Part shown: positions 27,501-36,774 of the stretch, piece after piece
How positions within the stretch are numbered: position 1 is the stretch's first letter
How the letters are laid out: every line of letters begins with the position of its first letter
Origin: Prunella strophiata
Lineage: Eukaryota; Chordata; Aves; Passeriformes; Prunellidae
DNA length: 64,000 bases
Direction of reading: 5' to 3'
NCBI GenBank assembly: GCA_036583965.1
Contig: JAZBQD010000015.1
Coordinates: forward strand, 68,790,830 to 68,854,829
The notes under the pieces: generated by a model
What the model was told of the DNA's origin: nothing
Databases searched by the model: none
What the model saw: the letters and a program-made list of their open reading frames with translations, nothing else
Translations under genes and position numbers: made by a program

Positions 27501-27505
27501 TATGA
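6382..27505 (+). CDS. GRB10: GRB10, growth factor receptor-bound protein 10 (3' twelve coding exons)
   Basis: This cytoplasmic adaptor binds activated insulin and IGF1 receptors, inhibits their kinase, and is an mTORC1 substrate (family knowledge). The coding parts are 6382-6538, 12252-12367, 14381-14455, 17302-17439, 17966-18076, 19323-19421, 20863-20940, 21599-21715, 22593-22659, 23646-23733, 26445-26538 and 27359-27505. All junctions are AG/GT and the phases fit, giving 1,287 nt with one stop at the end. Numbering residues from the first exon here, RA is about 1-91, PH about 117-232, BPS about 259-319 and SH2 about 327-428. SH2 hallmarks are WFHGRI at 327-332 and FLLRDS with the phosphotyrosine-binding Arg at 354. 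The protein ends [11 protein letters not shown]7 and GRB14 share this layout, but the sequence reads as GRB10 throughout. The N-terminal proline-rich exons must lie upstream of the window. DDC follows on the same strand. Confidence 0.96.
7888..8152. repeat. Long imperfect palindrome (inverted repeat, about 132-bp arms)
   Basis: The two halves are imperfect reverse complements about a centre at CCATGG (8019-8024). Paired blocks include 7922-7934 with 8102-8114 (13 of 13) and 7960-7978 with 8064-8082 (18 of 19). The outer ends, about 16 bases, also pair. There is almost no loop. It could be an old palindromic transposon remnant of the kind catalogued among ancient conserved vertebrate repeats, or a retained regulatory element. 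No clear target-site duplication is seen. Confidence 0.85.
9454..9496. repeat. Three alternating complementary repeats (competing hairpins)
   Basis: CAGAGATCT (9454-9462), AGATCTCTGA (9471-9480) and TCAGAGATCT (9487-9496) allow two mutually exclusive perfect stems with loops of 6-8 bases. Confidence 0.7.
12252..12367 (+). CDS. GRB10: GRB10 exon: RA domain, second part
   Basis: The 116 nt are flanked by TTCCACAG and GTGAGT. With the base carried over from the previous exon they complete 39 codons, starting ERCLEDHE and ending KYEFFKNPM in phase 0. Confidence 0.96.
12368..14380 (+). other. GRB10: GRB10 intron, 2.0 kb
   Basis: It runs from GTGAGT to TTCTGTCTAG. I recognise no repeat or gene in it. 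Confidence 0.85.
14381..14455 (+). CDS. GRB10: GRB10 exon: RA-PH linker
   Basis: The 75 nt (25 codons, phase 0 at both ends) encode [13 protein letters not shown] to SQLLQ. The exon lies between TTCTGTCTAG and GTACTG and joins the RA domain to the PH domain. Confidence 0.95.
14456..17301 (+). other. GRB10: GRB10 intron, 2.8 kb
   Basis: It runs from GTACTG to CTCTCCAACAG. Open frames on either strand are short and unrecognised, and I see no repeat. Confidence 0.85.
17302..17439 (+). CDS. GRB10: GRB10 exon: PH domain start (46-codon cassette)
   Basis: The 138 nt (46 codons, phase 0 at both ends) encode [17 protein letters not shown] to STKGTSK, including the first PH strands with the GFLHVKE and LYCSTKG segments. 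Skipping it would keep the frame. A human GRB10 variant lacking 46 residues in the PH domain has been described (family knowledge), and this exon has exactly that length. Confidence 0.96.
17440..17965 (+). other. GRB10: GRB10 intron, 526 bp
   Basis: It runs from GTAAGA to TTTTCCCAG. No further feature is seen. Confidence 0.9.
17966..18076 (+). CDS. GRB10: GRB10 exon: PH domain, middle
   Basis: The 111 nt (37 codons, phase 0 at both ends) encode [17 protein letters not shown] to EYGFCIK. The exon is flanked by TTTTCCCAG and GTAAAT. Confidence 0.96.
18845..18928 (+). repeat. A-rich (CAAAA)n low-complexity tract
   Basis: Almost only A with scattered C, in irregular CAAAA and CAAA units. Confidence 0.85.
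19029..19084 (-). mobile_element. CR1 LINE, 3'-end fragment
   Basis: ACAGAATCACAGAAA followed by GAGTTGGAGGGAACCT is the typical reverse complement of a CR1 3' end. The copy is short and diverged. Confidence 0.65.
19323..19421 (+). CDS. GRB10: GRB10 exon: PH domain, C-terminal part
   Basis: The 99 nt (33 codons, phase 0 at both ends) encode [18 protein letters not shown] to TAFRLLK. The [10 protein letters not shown] helix carries the invariant PH tryptophan. The acceptor is AATACTTTAAAG, with a weak pyrimidine tract, and the donor is GTAGCT. Confidence 0.96.
19422..20862 (+). other. GRB10: GRB10 intron, 1.4 kb
   Basis: It runs from GTAGCT to CTGTTGGCAG. It is AT-rich and nothing is recognised. 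Confidence 0.85.
20863..20940 (+). CDS. GRB10: GRB10 exon: PH-BPS linker
   Basis: The 78 nt (26 codons, phase 0 at both ends) encode [16 protein letters not shown] to FSTPV. The exon is flanked by TTGGCAG and GTAAGT. Confidence 0.95.
20941..21598 (+). other. GRB10: GRB10 intron, 658 bp
   Basis: It runs from GTAAGT to CTTTTCAG. No further feature is seen. Confidence 0.9.
21599..21715 (+). CDS. GRB10: GRB10 exon: BPS region
   Basis: The 117 nt (39 codons, phase 0 at both ends) encode [16 protein letters not shown] to GHAWR. This is the family-specific between-PH-and-SH2 segment that occupies the receptor kinase active site as a pseudosubstrate (family knowledge); GRVIENP lies within it. Confidence 0.96.
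21716..22592 (+). other. GRB10: GRB10 intron, 877 bp
   Basis: It contains a T-rich stretch at 22319-22372. Otherwise nothing is recognised. Confidence 0.88.
22319..22372 (+). repeat. T-rich low-complexity tract
   Basis: Long T runs are interrupted by a few C and G bases. Confidence 0.75.
22593..22659 (+). CDS. GRB10: GRB10 exon: BPS end and SQSP phosphosite
   Basis: The 67 nt encode [17 protein letters not shown] to TLST plus one base. The two serines of SQSP (codons at 22623 and 22629) align by position before the SH2 domain with mouse Ser501 and Ser503, the mTORC1 sites (numbering from memory). The interrupted Val codon is finished by TT at 23646. Confidence 0.95.
22660..23645 (+). other. 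GRB10: GRB10 intron, 986 bp
   Basis: It runs from GTAAAT to TCACCTCCAG. Nothing is recognised in it, and the minus-strand open frames are chance. Confidence 0.88.
23646..23733 (+). CDS. GRB10: GRB10 exon: SH2 domain start
   Basis: The 88 nt encode [18 protein letters not shown] to QGLVDG, including the WFHGRIS motif that opens an SH2 domain. The exon ends two bases into the Gly codon, before GTAGGT. Confidence 0.96.
23734..26444 (+). other. GRB10: GRB10 intron, 2.7 kb
   Basis: It contains the poly-A and TA microsatellite at 24494-24546. The rest is unrecognised AT-rich sequence. Confidence 0.88.
24494..24546 (+). repeat. Poly-A plus (TA/TATG)n microsatellite
   Basis: About 23 A bases run into ATATAT and TATGTATG units. 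It may mark an old retroposon tail, but no body is recognised. Confidence 0.85.
26445..26538 (+). CDS. GRB10: GRB10 exon: SH2 domain core with FLLRDS
   Basis: The 94 nt complete Gly and then encode [15 protein letters not shown] to HFQILP. The Arg of FLLRDS is the conserved phosphotyrosine contact, so the domain looks competent to bind. Confidence 0.96.
26539..27358 (+). other. GRB10: GRB10 last intron, 820 bp
   Basis: It runs from GTAAGT to TTTTCCTAG. A 142-codon open frame that begins inside the intron simply runs into the last exon in another frame and is not a gene. Confidence 0.88.
27359..27505 (+). CDS. GRB10: GRB10 last coding exon: SH2 C-terminal half and stop
   Basis: The 147 nt include the TGA at 27503-27505. 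The exon encodes [18 protein letters not shown] to HHCIRVAL, the usual GRB10 C-terminus. Confidence 0.97.
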   Translation, partial: CEDDGQIFFSLDDGNTKFSDLIQLVEFYQLNKGVLPCKLKHHCIRVAL

Positions 27506-28051
27506 CCTCAAATCTGACTCTCACTGAAGACTGGATTTGATAGAAGAGTAATTGTAAGAGAACGTTGACACTGGGGAATTGGCAGATTTGTAAGTTGGTT
27601 AAAAAAATAAATATTATGCACCTTGGGACTCTGAAAGGGATGGATTCGACAGGTGCCAACAGACCAAGATTGCTGGTTTGTCTAACACCTAAGAGTGATT
27701 GCTGCTGAGTGTCCCAGCATCCCAAAAATGGGGGGAGGGTCTGTAAAACAATGAGTAAATTTGAAACAAAACTGGAAACTATCTTGGCTGGGCCACTTAA
27801 CAGGAACAAGTGTGAAGAGAAATCTTTGAAAAGAACTCTTGCCCTGGAATAATCTTGACAATTAAGACTAGTGTGTTTACTTTTTGTATTGATCACTTTT
27901 TTTGCACTCCTACTTTGTTTCGGATATTGTATGCAGCCTATATTAGGAGCTGATGTGGCTTTTAAAATTCATGCAGGAGTTGGGTATTAATCTGCACCCT
28001 AAAATGTATGGAATGCTTCAGCCTAAAAGGATCTAGAAGAAAATCAAGAAG

Positions 28052-28075
28052 TGTGTGTGTGCGCGCGTGTATGTC
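28052..28075 (+). repeat. GT/GC dinucleotide repeat
   Basis: A short GTGTGTGTGCGCGCGTGT run in the GRB10 3' UTR. Confidence 0.85.
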
Positions 28076-29319
28076 TCAGTACTTCTCTGGAGACCTGAGG
28101 TTCAATGATCTGCCGATGTCTTTGAAGAAGCAATGAGGATACAATTCTAAAAGAACATACCACCAATATATGTACTCTTAAAACTGTTGACTTGTAGCAT
28201 TATGGCTGTAGTATGTTGATGGCATATTAGTGGCATCCAGTCATGCAGAGACTGTATTAGATTCTATGCACAAATTTTTATTATTGGAGTGGTGGTTTGT
28301 TTTTTACAGCCTTTTGACTGTTTTCCTGAGGAAACTTACTGTTACTAAATAGAGTAGGACTGAATGAGTACACTTGTATTTGAAACCACCATTTTTTTGT
28401 GAGAAGATTCTTCTGCAGGTAGTCTTAGTATGACAAAATAAAAAAAAAAAAATTAAAACCAGTGTTTTTAGCTTTATAGCTCCTTGAATTTTCAGACTGT
28501 TTCAAAGAGCTCTTTCAATAGAGTAAAGCTACAGTGACACAATGCTCTCCTGGGGATAGGGCATAAGAAGAACTGAACCCCTTCTGCTTCTTGTAGGGCC
28601 ATGAAAGTTTACATGGTGAGAAGGAACATGCTGGGAATAGAAACAGATTTGATTGTGAAGTAACTGCTGGCAATATCATCCATTGAGGTAACTGGTGATC
28701 CCTGTGTCATGTGTGCTACTGCACACCTGTACCTGTGGCAGACAAGCAGGTATCTTGCTCTCGTGCTGGTTTGTCATCAGAACTACTTTATTGTTAATGT
28801 TTAAATGAATTCTTTAATGTTTACTCAATAACTCTTTCTGATGATAAATCAGTATTAAAGTCAGACAAGTCCCACCTTGATCCTGTAGTTGCAACCAACC
28901 ATTCCTTCAGCAACTGTCTGAACTGAAACAACTTCCCGGTGCTTGGTGCCATTAGCCAGTGAGAAATATTCCACTCTGGGAACTTGCAGCATATAGTGCA
29001 GAACGGAGCATTTGTAAAATGGTAAATTATCTACTACACAGGCTAGTTAATCCTTAATATTTGCCACTGGGTTTGAAATCCTAGCCATCTGAAAGGGTAA
29101 AGAAGGAAAACCAATCCTACACTTTTAGGTCTTCATGTAGTGTTAAGAATAGCTTAAGACAAACCATAACCTGCCTGAGTCATCCATATCAGCTTAAACT
29201 ATGTCAATGGTATAGAAACACTGTATTTTAGTTTACAGAACACATTTAGTATTTTTTTCCATTTAATGTCTAGATACTAAAAATGAAGAAACTTGATTTT
29301 GTTTTTAGTAGAAGCCGTT

Positions 29320-29345
29320 TTTGTTTTGTTTTGTTTTGTTTTGCT
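29320..29345 (+). repeat. (TTTTG)n simple repeat
   Basis: About five TTTTG units in the GRB10 3' UTR. Confidence 0.85.
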
Positions 29346-30454
29346 TTTTTTAATTGTACATAGTGAAATGAGTGTTCCTGCTTTCTAGACGATGTATTTT
29401 AAAACCTTGAAATTAAGCTAACTTAAGTCTGACTTCACTTTGCATGCTTCTATTTGGCCCCTATTAGGAGAAAAAAGATACTTGTATTGACTACATTACC
29501 AGTTTAATAAGACCATTTATGCTGTAGTTTTAAGTTTTTCTGTTTACATAGCTTAGTGACAACCATGCATTTTTCCCAGTAGGCAGATAGTATTTGCAGT
29601 GTTTCATATTTATATTAAAAAAAAAAACTTTGCATCTTATTTAAATTGAGAATAAAAGTTTGACTATGAACCATGAATTTTGTATGTAGATGGTTGACTT
29701 AGTATTTTGTACTCTTCCCAGCTAAAGTGAGCTGTTTTGAGAAAGTGACCACCTTCAAAGTGGCAACAATCTTACTTAAGCAGATCACTGCTTTGTCTTC
29801 TTTCTGCTGGAAAACAGTCAATGCCACCTTAGTTTTCCAACAGATTCAGCTGGCTGCCAGCTCAGAATACCAAGGACTGAAGGACATTTGACTCTTATTT
29901 TTGTATTTAAATGACATGAATGTAAAGGGGATGCTCAGGGTTGTTTTGGAGCCTGTTGAATTTTTATCTTTTTGCCTGTGATTTTATTTTCTAAATAAAT
30001 ACTTCATGTAGCAATCTTGAATATGTTGAGAAGGAAAATGCCAAACCATTTTGGTAATGAGGTTACTAGTTAAGTTATGTTACGGTAGGTGTTAAAGTAC
30101 AAAAAACTTTTTATTTGTTAATTAATCTTGAAGAAACACGTGCCTCAGTTTAGATGTTTTGTCTTATCTTTTCTGCACTAAATACCTGACAGTTTGACCA
30201 ATCAATGCACCTTTCCAGTGGCAAGACTTGCTTATCGTAAATTATATTGTCACAATGCAAGATTTAGTGACTGTAAAATGGAATAAAGTTTAAAGTTTCA
30301 GGGAATGCAAAAGGTATTAACTTAAGAGACAAAACCTTTATTCAATATGCTTTGCTTCATACTGTAAATAGCTTTTTGGCTTGTGAACCTAATTGTAATC
30401 TTTCAGGTATTTTTGTACAAATAAGGGACTGATATTCTGTTTCTTGTAATTAGA

Positions 30455-30460
30455 AATAAA
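30455..30460 (+). terminator. GRB10: Probable main GRB10 polyadenylation signal
   Basis: AATAAA within TAGAAATAAACG is the last hexamer of the AT-rich 3' UTR. A further AATAAA at 30282 could be used as an alternative. Confidence 0.6.
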
Positions 30461-30480
30461 CGTTAATACAATGCTATTCA

Positions 30481-33400
30481 TTTTATATTGGAATGAATGT
30501 CGTCCTTTGGATATACCAGTACACTGTGTATCTCTTGCCTTAATTCAGGTTAATTGAGTAGGTCACGTTAAACAGCTTTTAAGAAGTGTGAAGAGGAAAA
30601 CATAATCCCCGAGATACCTTTATTCTGGCTGTTCTGTCGTAAAGATTCCTATTAGGATGGACTCCATTTTATTTAGCAGAGAACATAGTCACTCCTTTTG
30701 TTTAAGAAAAAATACTGAGGATATTCTGCTATGATATTTACAGTATTCATTTGAGAAGGCTGCTAAAATCATATCAGGACAACATACTATGACTAACTTT
30801 CAGGTCATAAAGTTATACCTCATTGAAAATGCACACTCTGCATAAAACATTTTATTGGCCTGATAGCTGTTGGATCAGAAAACTTTTCAATAGTACTTCC
30901 AGAAAGCAATTATTTACCCGATAGTCCTTGTATTTGAGTGGTCTATCAGAATTTGGGTGGAAAAGCACCATCTGCACAAAACACATCTTTACTTAAAAAA
31001 TCCAGGGGGTGGAGGAGTGGGGTGGAGGACTTGGTGGTTCTTCTGGCAAATAGAAAAATAGAAGGTTGGGAATATTTCACTTTTGTTTTTTTGGACACAA
31101 TCCTTTCCTGTTTCCTCCTTGTTAATCCATAGAAGACATCAAATGCATTCCACTTCAAAACTCTGTTACACTCTGGCTTTTGCTTGCTATGTCTCCATGT
31201 GATCTCTCCATAGTGCACTACAACATGTGTTAATTAATATGTTAGCATGATGAAATTCATTCATCAGCACATAGAGGCAGTGTACTTCCTTTGGATTTTG
31301 ATATTCCTCAAGTTTTTTTTTCTATCTGGGCATGCATGTTAAAGTGCTTAGAATTCACTATCCTGCATACAGTAAAACTTATTTTTTCACTAAGTGGACT
31401 GCTGATGCCTATTTCCTGCTTGGCTAGAGGAGGCCATACTAAAATTGAAACTGACTCCCGCTGTGATCATGAAAAGTCACAGACAATAATTCTACACAAA
31501 CCTGCTTAAAAAAAAAAAAAAAAAGAAGTTAAAACCAAAATCCCACCATGCTTTATTGTATGTATTGCATTTGGAACAGACAAGAAGATGGCATTTAAAA
31601 AAAAGCAACACAGTAAAAAGATCTTAGTAAGCCTGCCCCGTGGCAAGGTAGTGCTGTCAGCATGTTTGTCCAAACTGCCCACCTCTGTGGCAGATGCAAA
31701 ATGATACCTGTGAAATCTGGCCCTTGGCATTAGCAGTGGGTACCTGGGCTATCAGAACATCACCAGTACAAAATTAGCCTGGGCCAGAAGTGGGTCTGTG
31801 GTACAGATTTTAATTACTTGCCTGATAGGTTTGTGCTTCTTTTCATTAGTTGCAGAACAACAAACATGATCAGACATCTGATCCCACATTAAGCATTCTA
31901 GCATGAAGTTCACCAGGCAAAACAGCTTAAATGCATTTGGGCCTGTAAATAAATTTCTATCAGACTCGTTTTACAGCATGTGGCTGCAGGACTTTCATCC
32001 TGATACAAAGAACCCTTAAATTAGGATTCCTTTAACACTAAATTGTTGCTGCAGTCTGTACCTGCAAAACCAGATGAGAAAAACATCACCAGATGAGCCA
32101 TTTCCCTTCAAGTTGAACTTTTGGTCTTTGTTATTGCTAGTTTAGTAATGCTTTAATCTGGTTTTTCAGTCTCTAGACTGCTTTGTGTCTCAGACATTGT
32201 TTTTCTGACATCTTGGAAACTTCAGTAATAATGTCAGCAGATGGACAGAAAAGATATCTTCCTCTGAAATACCCATGCTGCCTTCATTTGGGTTGCTTCT
32301 GCATCCTAAATCTTAAGTCTTCACTCCTCAACTTGAAGCACAATTTAATTAGTATTTGAAAATCCAACGTAACCACAACTATGTCCAAGGCCTATATGAT
32401 TTTCATTAGATACTGTGATTAGGCACATCTGAGACTTGAAAATGAATTTGTTTGTGTAACACATATTGCAAACCCTTAGCCCAAAGACAGTTCTGCTCTA
32501 ATTGCTAGTCATTTTACACAGATACCAGCAGATGTTTTAGCAAGAAACACAGGTTCACACAGGATATTAAGCTGTGATTAACAGGGTCTTACAACACTTG
32601 TTAGTTGCCCAGGTTTGTTATGCTTTTCTATAATCAGGTGTAGGTGTTTTCCATCCCTTGGCTGCAAGATTCTGGTGCCACAATTGAGGAACAGGAAGGT
32701 GCAATTACAAACAGGCTGCTGGCCCTGAGCAAAAATACATCCTGGGTTTATGGGTCCCTGAATCTCAGCTTGGCTGTGCTCAGAGGTACAACTCCTCAGA
32801 GCTCAGAAGAGAGACAGGGAGGGAAGTGGAAGGGAGAGAAGAATTACTCCTGGATAGTATTGTCTAAGGGGTGGTTTGGGTGTGACTAGGAACACAGAGA
32901 AGAGAGTGTTCTGATGCCCTGAGTGCTGTACACCACTCCCTAAGAGTCAGTTTTCGCCTCTTCTTCCCCCAAACTTGTGAAGACACTTCTACATAGAGAC
33001 TCCCATCATATCTGGCCTTTGAAACACATTCTCCTGAGGTGTTAGGACTGGCATCTCACATTACCAAGGAAGAGAAACAGCTGTGGAATTGGAGTTCTCT
33101 TCAACCTGCCCATTCTCCAACTGCCATTCAAGAAAGGAATGTGAGAGTATGGTAGTATGGTTCTGCCAAGAACAATGGTGATTAAAGCAAATGCCTAAGC
33201 ACAGTCCTGAAAGTGTACAATATCACTGCTCCACAAAAAACTCTAGGTACATCCTATTTTTAAATAATTTAATTATTTAGACCTTTTCATTATTCAATTT
33301 CCTTCATAATTCTTCTCTTTGCTGCTGAATTTGTGCATGATAGTAATGTGCTCTGTGTCACTCTTACCAACTCCTAGTTTTCAAAAGGTTGCTGTAGCAC

Positions 33401-35031
33401 TCTCAGAATCAAAACCAAATACAGAAACGAGCCAGGCTGTAAGGATTAGCAGCTTCCTGAAAAGTAACTCCACAACACATCTACTTATGAAAGAATGTAA
33501 ATTGGTATTGTAAATTATAGAATTGGTGGATAGAAGGCTTTTTTAGTTTGTTTTTTTTTTCACTAGATAGTTGAGTTTGTGAAAACAGCTGGCTAAACAA
33601 GGGTGAAAGTCATTGACGGCTGACAAAGTTTGCCTCAAAATATTTAAAATCAATTGCTGGAACAAGCATTTGACCTGCTCTAGAAAACAGAGTGCTTCAG
33701 AGAAGCATGTACCTGGGAAGGGATTGCATCCTCTCTCCCTGAAAGAGTGCAGGAACTCCAATGGCAGCAGAAAAGGAGACTTAGGATGCAGTACAAATGG
33801 AAGACGAAAGATGAAGGTGAGAGGAACAATCAAATGTATAATAAAACAGTTCACTGAGCTAGTATAATAGATTTATAGATAAACATAGGCAGCTGAGCAG
33901 AAACAAAGCACTTAATTATGATATTTTTTGATACATTAGTCACCTGAAGTATGCAGAGGACCAGTTCAGGAAAACCAGAAGTATTTCTTCATAAACTGCT
34001 CATATAATCTCTTGTATTGTCCACCACAAAATGTAGCACGTGGCAAAAGTTCACATGGCTTCACAAAGGGCTTCTATCACACCATGACAGAGAAAACTCA
34101 GCTGATGGATAATAACTACAAAAACCTTTTTCTCTGAAAGTCCATTGGTCACATATCACCAAGTACCAGGAGCAGTCTTCAGGGGAACAATCATTATTTG
34201 ACAGCACATATATAACTACATCTTCCCTGCATGTCCACTGCTAAGGGCTAGAGCCACTTTTTATCTTATCCAGTAATGTGCTCACATGAGGGCTGGCTCA
34301 TACAGAAGGCAGCACCTGAAGGTAGCACTTAAGGCCTGAGGAATGACCAAGAACACCTGCTCTACAGTCAACTGGAGGCTCCCTTGGACTGAATTAAGGC
34401 TGCCCTTAGTGAAAGAGCCATGTAAGTATTGAATTTGCTTTCCTACCACCCCACCCCATGAAGTGATGCCTCCAGGGTCGGCAGCAGCTCTCCTGTCCTC
34501 TTGTACCTCTCCCTGCTCCAGCCTGCCACCGGCAGGGTTTGCTGAGGTGTGGGGGCTGCCACAGCACAGCTGAGTCCATCAGGGTTCTGAAGCTGTTCAA
34601 GAATAGTGTCTGGCTTCATTCAGCCTCAAAACTGGCTCATAATTGACAGGGATTGAGCTTTTGAGGTGTCCTCTAAAATGAGCTGTAAACACAGAATAGG
34701 TGCTACTCCCTTACACGTCAGAAATAACTGTACTGTAAGTTGCATGTAAATGGGTATCCCTGGGCATTTTTGTTCAGTGCTGCACAGGAACATGTTGTGA
34801 AGGGTTCTCCTGGGTAAAACGCAGGTTTTCCTTACACCACGGACATCTGGGGAACAGAAAGGGGTATACATCTGCTCAAGCCAGGTGATTTTTCTTGCTG
34901 AAAGCTATGGTGCAGCCGGAGGGAGAGTGCTGTGCTGGGATGTGGCCAGGTGTGGGAGGCACATTGGGAAGCTGTCAAGGCTTTCCCAAGCCATCCACTG
35001 CTGTTCAGGCAGGGAGAGAATGGAAAGAGTA
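30481..35031. other. Intergenic, GRB10 to the first CR1 cluster
   Basis: No gene is recognised. A poly-A run of about 18 lies at 31507-31524. Open frames up to about 100 codons show no family resemblance. Confidence 0.7.
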
Positions 35032-35682
35032 AATCACAGAATTTTTAGGGTTGGAAGGTGTGGGAGGTAGTACTGAAGGTGATTTCACCCCCTAAAGAGT
35101 TGCAGCTGTTCTGATTACTAAGATTTGGAACAGGTGTGCCCTTAATAGGGCACAGGTACATGCAATGACATTGAGTAATATAAGAGGAGGGGCCAGAAGA
35201 TACGAGGGATAGAACTCAGTTAGCAGTGCTGTGGTAAAGAGGGAGGATGGAGTCAGCACTGCTAGGAACAGAACTTGTGAAAAGGTATGGGACTTTTTAC
35301 GGCAAGATAACGTTTCAGAGTTTGCTGTTATAACTAGTAACTTTATCTGTGTCGGTAACGACACGAAGGGATCTCTGGAAGTCATCCAGTCCAATCCCCC
35401 TGCCGTGGCACAGTCCCCTAGATCAGGTTGCACACAAGTGTGTCCACTTGGGTTTTGAATGTCTTTAGACACGGAGACTCTACAACCTCTCTGGGCAGCC
35501 TTTTCCACCCTCAATGTACAGAAGTTCTTTATTTTGAGTTGGAACTTGTGTTTTAGTTTATGGCCATCGCTGCTCATCCTGACTCTGGGCACCACTGAAA
35601 AGCCGGGCACCATTGAAAAGCCTGGCACCATCCTCTTCACACCCCAGCTTTGAGGCATTTCTGTGCATTGACGAGATTAAAT
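35032..35682 (-). mobile_element. CR1 LINE 3' part, split by a later insertion
   Basis: Antisense CR1 is recognisable in two pieces: 35032-35058 (TCACAGAATTTTTAGGGTTGG) and 35365-35682 (GTCATCCAGTCCAATCCCCC, then ACAACCTCTCTGGGCAGCC and GGCACC segments). The pieces become continuous CR1 when the intervening 306 bases and one target copy are left out. A local duplication lies at about 35587-35623. Confidence 0.85.
35059..35363. mobile_element. Probable solo LTR inserted in CR1
   Basis: The 305-bp block starts TGTGGG and ends CGACA (TG...CA). It is flanked by GGAAGG (35053-35058) and CGAAGG (35364-35369), a 6-base target duplication with one mismatch. A TATAAG lies inside at 35179-35184. It interrupts CR1 precisely. 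No AATAAA was found in it and the family is not recognised, so a small non-LTR element is also possible. Confidence 0.55.
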
Positions 35683-35689
35683 GCTGGTG

Positions 35690-36480
35690 CCCAGGCCTGG
35701 TTCCATCCCGCCCCGGAGGATCCTGCTGTCTCCCAGCAGCAGGTGCCAGAGATGGCTGGGCTCTGTCCTGCCCCACTGAGGGGCTCACCGCGCTGGCCCC
35801 GGGGCAGCTGCTGCCCTGCCAGGGGCCCGGAGGGCTGCGGACCGCCTCCGACCAACAGGAGCAGCGGACAATGGAGCCCCATTTTGCTGATTTCTAGTCT
35901 CCGATTGTGACAGGTCTAAATCCTGGAGTAAGTCGCATGAGCGCGGCCCAGCTGGCACACACACACTGCCCGGGCCGTGCCGGGCAGGCGAGGCCGGAGG
36001 GCCGCGGGACAGGGCGGGCCCCGGGCCGGCAGAGAGTGCGGGGCTCTCCCTCGGTTGGGGTCCCTTTGTTTTATGGCGGCAGCCTGGGCTTCGTCTCCTG
36101 TGAAGCCGCTGTAAAACAGCTCCAAGCCTCCGGCGGGGCGACTGCTGCAAATGGCAGCGCTGGAGCACGGCCGGCGCCGCCCCGTCCCCGCCGAGAGCAG
36201 CACGTCCCGGTTTGGGGACAGGAGGGTTTCGCCCTCCCGGCAGTGCCGGCAGGCGGGAGCACCAGGCAGCCGCTGCCCTGGCAGCTCTGGGGCTTCCCGA
36301 TTGTCCCATTCCCTTGCTCGTGTGACTCGCCAGACATCTCCGTGGCGTGCACATCCTCGCCGGTGTAGCCCCGGCAGAGGCAGGATGTGCTGGGGCTGCT
36401 GGCTCGCTCCATCCCACGTCTCCTTGGATTTTTCACCTAAGGCTCTGTGAATAAGTGAGAAGTCCCACGTCCCTCCTATC
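35690..36480. promoter_or_regulatory. Intergenic CpG-rich island
   Basis: The GC- and CpG-dense stretch, densest at 35930-36260, has AT-rich flanks. It contains no convincing protein frame: many overlapping open frames on both strands are a by-product of GC content. It could be the promoter of an unannotated transcript or an upstream DDC promoter. Confidence 0.65.
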
Positions 36481-36573
36481 GCAGTGGCTGTGAATTGCGG
36501 CTGGATGAGCCCAGGGGTTTTCTGGTTTCCCCGTGTTGAGAAAGCTGATAAAGCTGACCTAGGGCCACGCCTG

Positions 36574-36586
36574 GTTAATGGTTAAT
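36574..36586 (+). promoter_or_regulatory. HNF1-like binding site
   Basis: GTTAATGGTTAAT matches 10 of the 12 fixed positions of GTTAATNATTAAC. It lies just downstream of the CpG island. HNF1 is known to drive the non-neuronal DDC promoter in mammals; a role here is inference. Confidence 0.4.
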
Positions 36587-36609
36587 GAAGGAGTGCAGGG
36601 TGAAGCCGC

Positions 36610-36774
36610 GATAGTTGCTGGAAAAGCCATAGAAATTTCTTGAGATTAAAATTCCTTAGCCACTTCTGGTGACCTCTTCTTCACAGGGCGACTTTGGACT
36701 ACAGGGAACTGTAGGGAACTAAAAACAATACCTTTTTCCAAGATACCTGGAAAAGGAGTGAAATCCCCAAAAAG
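36610..36774 (+). other. Candidate noncoding exon ending in a strong splice donor
   Basis: A near-consensus donor (AAAG then GTAAGG, intron from 36775) follows the CpG island and the HNF1-like site by about 190 bases. If it is real, it could splice to the DDC acceptor at 58512 without affecting the protein, or belong to a noncoding RNA. The start is a guess. Confidence 0.3.

Larger units (their letters stand above)
27506..30480 (+). other. GRB10: GRB10 3' untranslated region
   Basis: About 3 kb of AT-rich sequence without coding potential follows the stop. AATAAA hexamers occur near 27607, 28438, 29651, 29994, 30282 and 30455; the last is taken as the main end, with cleavage about 15-25 bases further. 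Two perfect Pumilio sites (TGTANATA) lie at 29555-29562 minus 200, that is 29355-29362, and at 30363-30370. A GT/GC dinucleotide run (about 28052-28075) and a TTTTG run (about 29320-29345) are also present. The extent is inferred, since no transcript was seen. Confidence 0.75.

Noticed and set aside
27474..27896. A 140-codon minus-strand frame across the end of GRB10
   Set aside because: It is the antisense of the last GRB10 codons and 3' UTR, with no recognised domain.
35785..36417. A 210-codon minus-strand frame and others in the second CpG island
   Set aside because: Same composition effect, with overlapping frames on both strands and no recognised domain. Kept only as a CpG island.
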